The notes under the pieces are model-generated. The model had not been told where the DNA came from. It did not search any database and saw nothing but the letters and a program-made list of their open reading frames with translations. Shown here piece by piece: positions 56,572 to 64,000 of a stretch of 64,000 nucleotides of DNA. This DNA is from Forficula auricularia (taxonomy: Eukaryota > Arthropoda > Insecta > Dermaptera > Forficulidae). The translations under genes were made by a program, and so were the position numbers. The stretch's first letter is position 1. The number at the start of each line of letters is the position of its first letter. The stretch is from NCBI GenBank assembly GCA_024734495.1, contig JALMQS010000153.1:14740789-14804788 (forward strand), read 5' to 3'.

Positions 56572-57658
56572 CAGGGGTGTCCAACCTTTTGGCTTACACG
56601 GGCCACATTTGAAGAAAAAAAATTGTCTCGGACCGAGGATAAAATATTATAATTCTATTGATATTTGTTATTCAAAAAAGATAGTTAATAATGTAGAAAT
56701 AAGAACTTTATTATTTTTTGAGCTCTAATTTTACTTTTTATAAATTTTATACTTGAAAATTTCTTCTCGTATATCTTTATGTATAAGTACATTCAATCAG
56801 AAGGTTTGCAAGTAAAAAAATTTATATATAATGAAAATGGAGTCGAAAATAGACCAAAATGATGATTATTTTTTCGGAAATCTTGAAATCTCTAGTTCCA
56901 GATTCAAAATTTAAAATTTGCACTTTTATTTTTCGAAAATTTTACTGTAGATTTTCAGATTTATTATTTTAAAGAAAAAAATTATCAGGCTAAATTGTTG
57001 GGTGTTTTCCAGTATCTACATATTAATAAAAATCTCAAAGTTTTACGGAATTTAATGACTTTATATCGGGCCACGGGTTGGACAGTCCTGGTTTAAATTG
57101 AATGGGATTAAAGAAGGATATGAGGAATGATAATTTATTTTTTAAAAGGGTCACTGATGTAATAATCCCTGACTATCCATTATCTATTGACATGTAAGTA
57201 GGTGCAAAGATATAAAAGACAAATACTGACAAGTTTTAGCCCAGGTGAGAAATTATCAATTAATTGTGTGTGTGATTGTTCTAGAAAACCCCAATTCCTA
57301 GTCTCCTTGTAGGTACTAGAATGATATAATTATGGACTTGGTTAGTGTCGTAGCATATAAATTACTGAAATAATAAATATTTTAGAAAATGAAAATATGA
57401 GAAGAGGAAGAATTTTTTAAATATTCCAAACTTCATAATTTTTTTTACTTTATTTTATCTTATAATATTGAGCGTATAATTTTGCTTTTAGTGAATTTTA
57501 TTATTGAAAAAAGCTTCATGTATTGTACAAATGTACCAGTACATTCATATTTCGAAAAAGAGAATAAATATAAATATCAATGTTTTAAGGAAATTAATGA
57601 TTTTATGTTGGGCCACACTAATTGCAGTGTTGGGTCCGCCACGGGTTGGACAGCCCTG
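56572..57658. mobile_element. hAT-like element, CAGGGGTGTCCAACC ends
   Basis: Starts CAGGGGTGTCCAACCTTTTG and ends GGGTTGGACAGCCCTG, classic hAT termini. The flanks TTTCAATA and TTTTAATA match at 7 of 8. An extra internal copy of the right end (CCACGGGTTGGACAGTCCTG, 57071-57090) suggests a nested or duplicated relative. No transposase frame is seen. Confidence 0.82.
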
Positions 57659-58472
57659 TTTTAATATAAAAGAATAAATATTTTTACAAAAATTCCAATT
57701 GAGTTTTATTAAATAGTTAAAAGTTTAAAAAGTGATTTTTGTTTAAAACGATTTTCTAAAATTGATCATTATGGACACTACTAATTTCTCTGATAATAAC
57801 AAGTATTTTAGCAGATTATTAATGTGTAAGCTTAGGGTATCATTATTATTTTAATTACCGTAATTAATTAAATATTTTCGAATTCAGGACAAAAACAAAA
57901 AAAGCTTATAAAAATAAAAAATAAAAAATCTGGCTTGACTTATGAAGATTCTGTGGATTTATCACCCTCTCATCCCCTCAGATTTGTATAATTTTATTAT
58001 TATCATTGCTATAAAAAACAGAAACAAAATTAGACAATAAACATTGGATTGATTTTACAATATCAAGATTTCTCCGAAACTAGTAGATCTGATAACGTGA
58101 AATTTTATTATAAATTAAAATAAAAACTTTAAAACAACAAGCAATGAAAGTGGTTTATAAGACTTCCCTATCTTGGATTTATAACTGTTGTGTGGACGTT
58201 TTTGAAAATATTCCTAGTACCAAAATAGCTTTATAAAATTTGTTCTATAAGAGTTCTAATGGATTTATTGCTAGTTAACTAAGATTCATACAGAATTTTA
58301 AGAAATTGAACTCCAGTAGACCCGGAAATTCATGATATATTTGTTATGTGGCTATAACAACAAAACTAATTCTTTCTCATCTAATCGGGTAATTGAAGAT
58401 GAGAAATAAAATATTTCTAATTTGGTCAAACCTTCAAAACTATAGACTTAAACATAAGTATTATATAGGTAT

Positions 58473-59573
58473 CAGTGGCGTGCGGTCCATGGATGCTGTG
58501 GATGCGGCGCATCCCTAAAATCTTAGAACGTCAAGAGTATCTTCATAGCGTGTCATATATTAATTTCGTTTAGCTTTATTTCGCTTAGATTTAATTTAAA
58601 ATTTATGGAACTTTTTAACGTTAGAATATGAATAGAATTTTCCAGATTTCATATTTGAATCATTTTCGCTATCTTATGGAATACTTTGATTTTATGAGGT
58701 TGAAAGTAAATTAGTTCACATGTACTCGACGTCTGACTTTCATTTAAAAACTATAAATTGAATAAAAAAATTAATTGTGAATGATGAACTAAAATATGTT
58801 TTGGCAGAAGTATTTGATTGCACTTAGCCGCTTTCTTTAATTAATATTTTGTCTACCTTATTATAAAATTGTTTTACAGACAAACTGACGCGAAGGCTTG
58901 TCTAGCGTGCAGAGGGTGGGACACAATCATGTTCAAACCTGTCGAGGCAAGCTCGCTGTTTTCCAATAGCAAGCCATTTATAGCCACAATCGATCCTGAG
59001 AGCCCCTGGTATTTAGACAACTTAATCGGCAGATTAGTTAAGGGTATGATTACGGCGGCGGCGCGTCCCTTTCTAGCATCTACTTGTACACTCAACATAA
59101 AAAAACTGGATACTAGAAAATTAAAAAAAAAACGAATAAAATCATTTTTTTTAATATATTATCATTAAGAGAACGTCAAAAACAATTTTATAATTAAGTA
59201 GACAAAATATTAATAAAAACAAAGAGGCTAAGTCCAAGCAGTAGGTACTCGCAAAAAATAGGTATCGTAATTTTTTCCATATTACATCCAAACTAATTAT
59301 TTTATACCAACCAAAAAATACTTATTGAAAGTACTCAGACAGAGCAGCTAAGATAGAAAGGTGCATTATTTTTACTTGGACCTGATGGAAATAGTCAAAG
59401 TGAAGATAGACTGTCCGCACTGTCTTCAATATCAAACGAAAAAAATGCTAAATTTGAAAAATTATATCAAGCCGTTATTGATGAATTTTACGAAGAATAA
59501 AATAAAATTTTCAAAAATGAAGGGTCCTTTTTTGGACAGCATCCTCTAACTGAAAAGACACAGCCCGCCCCTG
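58473..59573 (+). mobile_element. hAT-like element, CAGTGGCGTGCGG ends
   Basis: Starts CAGTGGCGTGCGGTCCATGG and ends CCCGCCCCTG. The flanks ATAGGTAT (58465-58472) and ATAGATAT (59574-59581) match at 7 of 8. Its internal segment 58985-59050 also resembles 11068-11120 (CCTGGTATTTAGACAAC and AGTTAAGGGTATGAT). Frames of 60-99 codons are present but I recognise no transposase motif. Confidence 0.78.
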
Positions 59574-59580
59574 ATAGATA

Positions 59581-60025
59581 TCGCCGCCTTAGGGCCGGTT
59601 GTATGTCGCAAATTAAATGCTTTTTACCACTAACCAAGGATAGATGGTAAATGGAGGGACTGGGATGGCCAATCAGATGACAGGCACTCAAAAGTTCATG
59701 TCATCTGATTGTCCATCCCAAGTCCCTTACATTTACCATCTATCCTTGGTTGAGTGGTAAAAAGCATTTGCGACATACAACCGGCCCTTAGCGTGTAAAC
59801 CTACTAGCTCACAACAAGGAAATTTTACAAGGCAGAGAAAAAACAGACAAAATTTAATATTGTTGTTATGGAAAAAACTATTTTTCAAATTTTTTTCTAC
59901 AACTTACGATCGTAATTTTTAGTAGCTTACTTGGACGATGCTGAATTTCTTTTTCTTTCGAACGGTATTAATATGTCATATATGATAAAAAATGGAGTTA
60001 GCAGGATTACACTCTAAGGCGACGA
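59581..60025. mobile_element. MITE with TCGTCGC ends, copy interrupted by another MITE
   Basis: Left end TCGCCGCC and right end GGCGACGA, flanked by TA. The body from 59791 matches 20465-20684. The Harbinger-like MITE splits the left end after CCTTA. Confidence 0.8.
59592..59787. mobile_element. Harbinger-like hairpin MITE (196 bp)
   Basis: GGGCCGGTTGTATGTCGCAA and its inverse TTTGCGACATACAACCGGCCC bound two arms of about 85 nt. The target TTA is duplicated (59589-59591, 59788-59790). A 3-bp TWA target is the PIF/Harbinger signature. Comparison with the uninterrupted copy at 20451 confirms the insertion point. Confidence 0.9.
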
Positions 60026-60300
60026 TATGTATACATATCCATTTGGTATATTATATGATTGTTGTAGGTATGTTTAATTGCATCAAGCAGAGAACAACCT
60101 CAAAAATTTTTGCTTTGGATTTAGAGCAGTGGTTCTCAACCATTTGTGGCCCATCTCCACTTTCTGGAGGTTGATTAACACCTATCGCCCCCTTTTCATT
60201 TTCATTGTATGCCTAATTTTAATTTGAAGTAAAGTGTAAATAATAAAGCAGTTTTGTACATTTTTTACAGATTTTTTTTAAGAACAAAGAAGTGAAATAA

Positions 60301-60490
60301 TTAACTAAGATCATTGACGTTCATCTTGTTTCCTTGAAGCCTTATATTGACTTCGTTCATTTTTTCAAAAATATCTGTAAAGTATGCTAAGTTCCAACTT
60401 GCGTTGCTTCAAATTCTCACTTAAAACAGGATCAGACGTGTCGAGAAACTCAGTAACCGTATCAATTTGTTCATTGATAAACCTTCACAT
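60301..60490 (-). pseudogene. hAT transposase fragment (ZBED5/SCAND3-like)
   Basis: Minus strand reads WNLAYFTDIFEKMNEVN and IRLQGNKMNVNDLS. LAYFTDIFEKMNEVN-x-LQG is, from memory, the signature of the hAT lineage domesticated as ZBED5, SCAND3 and FAM200 in vertebrates. An upstream piece in another frame reads INEQIDTVTEFLDTSDPVLS and may belong to the same protein. Stops and frameshifts on both sides make it a dead fragment. Confidence 0.75.
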
Positions 60491-60754
60491 AAGCTAATAA
60501 AATTGCTTTGTTATCAATCACAAAATTGATTCATCAATCTGCAATGCAAATTTACTTTTTTCAGCAAATTGAAGTGAATTGTGAGTTTAGATTCAATGTC
60601 CGTGGCCATTTCGTCATTTCACCTGGAAACAGTATTGTTGCTCAAAGAAACCGATTTACTTATCTTATTACTAGGGCCCTCGCCTAGCATGATTTCAACA
60701 ATTTTTTTTGGTAGCCGGTAAAACAAGAGTTTCCCCAATTGTGTGAGGTGGACA

Positions 60755-61047
60755 CAAGGGGCGGATCCAGGGGGGGGCGGAGGGGGCGACCGCCCCCCCA
60801 TAGACGCCAAAAAACGGCGGCCAAATCGACAGGGAATTTTTAACATTTATTTTTTTATTTTTTTTATTTTAATGAACTTAAAATATGAGATATGAAACGT
60901 GGGGGGGGGGGGCGTCTCTGACCCCCCTCCCCGCTTGGACAATTCGATCGCGACACACTTTCGAGATAAAAAGTAGAACTTATATACATCGGAGTACCTT
61001 ATATACATCTCTCCCCCCCCCCATAAAAATTCCTGGATCCACCCTTG
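60755..61047. mobile_element. Nested hAT-like element with CAAGGGGCGGATCCAGG ends
   Basis: Ends CAAGGGGCGGATCCAGG and CCTGGATCCACCCTTG with a perfect 8-bp duplication GGTGGACA (60747-60754 and 61048-61055). It contains long G and C runs. It lies wholly inside the hAT element at 60127-61150 and is therefore younger. Confidence 0.9.
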
Positions 61048-61329
61048 GGTGGACAGTACTATTTTAATTTTTCTTCCTTTGAATACTCATCGCCCCACTT
61101 ATTTATTGCCCCTCTGATTACCCAAATCGCCCCCAAGTTGGGAACCACTGATTTAAAGTATGTCAAAAAACAGACACACTGTATATATATAAGTATCTAA
61201 GTGAAAGTAAAATCATCAAATGGGATATGTTTTTTATAAAATAATATATAACTATCTGCATCTAGATAGACTGTATATCTGAATGATTTCGAGATATCTA
61301 TCTATAAATAGTTTGTAAAAGATCTCCCA

Positions 61330-61745
61330 TCTGAATATGGGGGAGTGCAAGTGCAATAAGGGGGCCTTCCTTCTTCCTCTGGTTGATTACTAATAATTTA
61401 TTTTTTTGTCTCCCAACATCAAGTGAAGGTGCGTAATGTGTTTGACGTCAGGTGTTGCTGACTCATCCCCTCGCTATTTATTTAAGGGTAACGACATCAA
61501 CATCGAGGTGTCTCTGTGGACGAGTACGAGGATAATCGAAAGGGAGACCGCGAGTGCTCGAAGAGAAAGGGCGGAATAAAAGACTCACTGGCAAGGGGTG
61601 AGAGAGCCCAAGCAGATGCAACTACGAATTTTTTCATATTAAGGACTGCTAAAGGACAAGGGGGGTGGAATCGATCCCTACGAAATAGGGTCAGACTAAA
61701 AGAGAGAAAGAGAGATCGGCTATTGATATTGGGACTTTTCTAATC
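61330..61745. promoter_or_regulatory. GC-richer island upstream of the Sox promoter, with CRE and AP-1/Maf sites
   Basis: Contains a perfect CRE (TGACGTCA, 61443-61450), six nt later TGCTGACTCA (61456-61465, a Maf/AP-1 half site with AP-1 core), and CTATTTATTTAAGG (TATA-like). The 75-codon frame at 61516-61743 is charged and low-complexity, with no recognisable domain. It may be a distal element of the Sox gene about 8 kb away, or a promoter of a gene I cannot see. Confidence 0.35.
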
Positions 61746-62344
61746 AATCGATAATACTAGGAATCTATTGAAACCTCCCGAGGCAGACAATCAGAACGAA
61801 TATCCATCAAGGATGCAATGGTGATGGTAACTAAATGAAGTGGAGTTAGGTAACAAGTTTTTTTTTTAATATTGGCAAAATCAATTGTTATCTGTCAGGG
61901 GAGACCGGGTCTAGTTGATACACTTTTTACTCCTGATTTTGTAATTTTTTTCTGTCATCATTTTGAAATAAAGTAGGGTGTAATTCGTAACTATAACTAT
62001 TTGGCTATAACTTGTGATATTTAAATTCTTTATAAAATTAAATTTGTCTTGTCAAAAAGTTTTAAAAAATTTGCAAGATGCATCATCTTGACCCGGTCTG
62101 GGTCAAGTTGATACGCGTTTGAGTAAGTTAATACGGTGTCAGGAATTAATAAAATAATAAACAAAACAGAAATATGAACAAGTTTATTGTAACTATAAAA
62201 GATATTTTAAAATCTACAACATTTGGGGAAAAATTAAAGGTGTAACAATCATTGATTGTGACCGATTACTCCGACTCAGAAGAGGAATTTAGGTCTGATT
62301 GACATTTAATACCAAATAGTCAAGTTAAATTGTGTTTTTACCTG

Positions 62345-63061
62345 AAAGTTTTGGGATAGTTGTAATTTCTTCGACCATTTATGTTTTTGGGTGTGCTAAA
62401 TCCGAATTTCGTGACGGAAATTTCGTCATGGAAAATACTGGATATCTATAAATCTAAGAGTTATGGCAAAAAAGTGGTCCAAGTAAACGTTTAAGTCAAC
62501 AAAACTTTTTAGAGAATGAGATAGGAATAAGATTTCTAGAATGAGTGGTTTTCACTTTTAGAAGGAAAAACTGCAATTTTTTACAAAAAAATGCAGTTTT
62601 TCAAAACTTCAACCACATTGCGGCACGGGTTACCATTATCCAATTAAGATGAAACTGTTTATTAATTGTAGCAAATTTAATATAGTTTAAAATATATAGA
62701 GTGGACTTTGTCGAAAACGTTCTCCTTCATGGTCAAAATGGGAAAAAATCGAAAAAAGTGAGAGTTTTTGGGATACGCCAAATTTTAACTAACTCTTGAG
62801 CCCGAACAGTTGGCCGGAGAAGAAACCTAAATAATGAAATTTGTAGGAAATTTTATGAACTTTTATTTTGAAAAGGAAGGTTATTTACGAAAAGTTGATT
62901 GTTTACGAGCTAAGAGCAAAAAACCCCCAAAAATGAGATTTTTTACATTTTTTTGCATTTTTGACAATGTTCCGTCACGAAATTTTGTTAGCAAACATCA
63001 GATTCAGATTGTAGCACACCGAAAAACATATAGGATCAACAAATCAAAACTACCCTAAAAC
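62345..63061. repeat. Foldback-like inverted repeat
   Basis: 62376-62430 (GTTTTTGGGTGTGCTAAATC, ATTTCGTGACGGAA) matches the inverse of 62965-63040 (TTCCGTCACGAAATTTTG, GTAGCACACCGAAAAACAT) at roughly 75-80 percent. The 74-codon frame (62834-63058) is inside the right arm and not a gene. Confidence 0.65.
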
Positions 63062-64000
63062 TTGCCCGCGAGAGTCATTTAGAGAACAATTTAACTGGAC
63101 TAAAAAGCTACTTAAAGAAATTAAAAGAACATAATTTCTTGATTAAACATTTGAAATATATTTAATCACGGTTAGTTTGCCATAAGAAACGGTTTGCCGT
63201 TGCCGTTACCCATCCCATGATTCCTGCCGCTTGGAGGGGTTCTGACAACTCCCCCCCCCGTGGCTACGCCTCTGAGCATATGTATACCAACCCCCTAACC
63301 AGGGAATTTCATCCAAATCGTTAGAGCCGTTTTCGAGAAACCGATTCTATATATCGTCCCTGATCTGACAAAACCTCGTAAGACCGATTTTTGGTCAAAT
63401 ACGTATTATACGTTCATACCGACCAACTTTTCACGGCGTGACTGTCTATTGGATGGAATCTTATATTATTCTATTCCAATTTAATTTCGCCCTACGGACA
63501 AATAATAAATATTTCATTGTATTTGTTTGTATTCTTGTTTAAAATGATTTTTCTTGTTTTCTGGCAAACAATGAATTTAGGACTTATGAGGTTTAGGTAT
63601 ATATACAAGAAATACTCGTTTAATATAATAAGATTAATTAATAAGAAATTTCCACCTTGTGCATTTTTTGGCAGCAAAAGTCTATTGTGGATAAGTGATT
63701 TAGCAAAGATGTGATTGGGTATGAGAAAATATTATCAGTTCGTATTTTTAATATACATTTATAAAAAAAATTTGAAACCAACTATTAGTAGGTTTTAAAA
63801 TCAATAAATAAATGTGATAAAATGATGATTATGATAAGGACAAGGACACTTTGTCCGTCTATTGATTTAAAATAAAGTAATACAATATAACTATCTACTG
63901 GATTGACACGAGAAATAAACTTTTTTAAACTCAAAATTTTAAAATAAAATAAACATCTGTTTATTTTTGCTTTTATTAAAACTCATATAACATTGCTTTA
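63062..64000. other. AT-rich sequence, almost nothing recognised
   Basis: A short word (AATCGTTAGAGCCGTTTTCG, 63318-63337) recalls family G (40586). The overlapping 61-65-codon frames at 63492-63714 on opposite strands show no domain. Confidence 0.4.

Larger units (their letters stand above)
60127..61150 (-). mobile_element. hAT transposon remnant, CAGTGGTTCTCAACC ends
   Basis: Ends CAGTGGTTCTCAACC and GTTGGGAACCACTG are hAT-type. The flanks ATTTAGAG and ATTTAAAG match at 7 of 8. It carries a minus-strand transposase fragment and contains the nested element at 60755-61047. Confidence 0.88.

Noticed and set aside
56513..56728. 71-codon plus-strand ORF
   Set aside because: Runs across the left border of the hAT-like element at 56572.
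58869..59168. 99-codon plus-strand ORF
   Set aside because: Lies inside the hAT-like element 58473-59573 and overlaps a frame on the other strand; the similar segment at 11068-11120 is not open, so it is probably not coding.
60619..60846. 75-codon minus-strand ORF with proline run
   Set aside because: The prolines come from the G/C runs of the nested element at 60755.
1..64000. CRISPR arrays, operons, bacterial ribosome binding sites
   Set aside because: The window is eukaryotic: spliced Sox gene, LINE, SINE and hAT elements. No regularly spaced repeats of CRISPR type exist.

Overview
The window is intergenic and intronic DNA from an animal, almost certainly an insect. It is AT-rich (roughly 70 percent by eye), full of transposon debris, and contains one recognisable host gene. 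The order is uncertain. Frequent 'tacctata' words, aphid- or moth-like dispersed repeats and a BED/CGBP1-like hAT element would fit Hemiptera or Lepidoptera, but no marker settles it.

The gene lies on the minus strand and is a SoxB2-group transcription factor, most like Sox21b. A GC-rich, TATA-less candidate promoter lies at about 53.11-53.30 kb. It is followed by a non-coding leader exon (about 53164 to 52857) with a consensus CAG|GTAAGG donor, then an intron of about 28 kb. The first coding exon (24608-24241, ATG at 24595) carries a low-complexity N-terminus, a 14-alanine tract and the first half of the HMG box. A phase-1 intron of 21.3 kb splits the box. The second coding exon (2904-2710) completes it and ends at another phase-1 donor, so the C-terminus lies to the left of the window. 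A degraded copy of the end of the HMG exon, donor included, lies about 0.7 kb into the intron.

Everything else is mobile or repeat DNA plus several GC-richer islands that could be regulatory. Recognised elements are: a 5'-truncated RTE-like LINE (16.2-17.3 kb); two copies of one tRNA-derived SINE (45.7 and 47.9 kb); several hAT elements with 8-bp target duplications (32.3, 43.3, 56.6, 58.5 and 60.1 kb, the last with a second hAT-like element inside it); a five-copy short MITE family with 8-bp duplications; a Harbinger-like MITE inserted into an older element (59.6 kb); TTAA-flanked MITEs; and many long foldback palindromes.

The most interesting signal is a set of about ten dispersed motifs with the layout of a minimal type I hammerhead ribozyme: CTGANGA, a stem, GAAA, a very short stem III, then a cleavage-type NUH triplet. 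Helices I and II differ in sequence between copies yet stay complementary within each copy. In four palindromes the motif occurs in both arms on opposite strands. One of these palindromes ends about 22 nt from the HMG-exon splice donor, so a sense-strand copy lies inside the Sox intron. All copies have one extra nucleotide before stem II, which is the main reason for caution.
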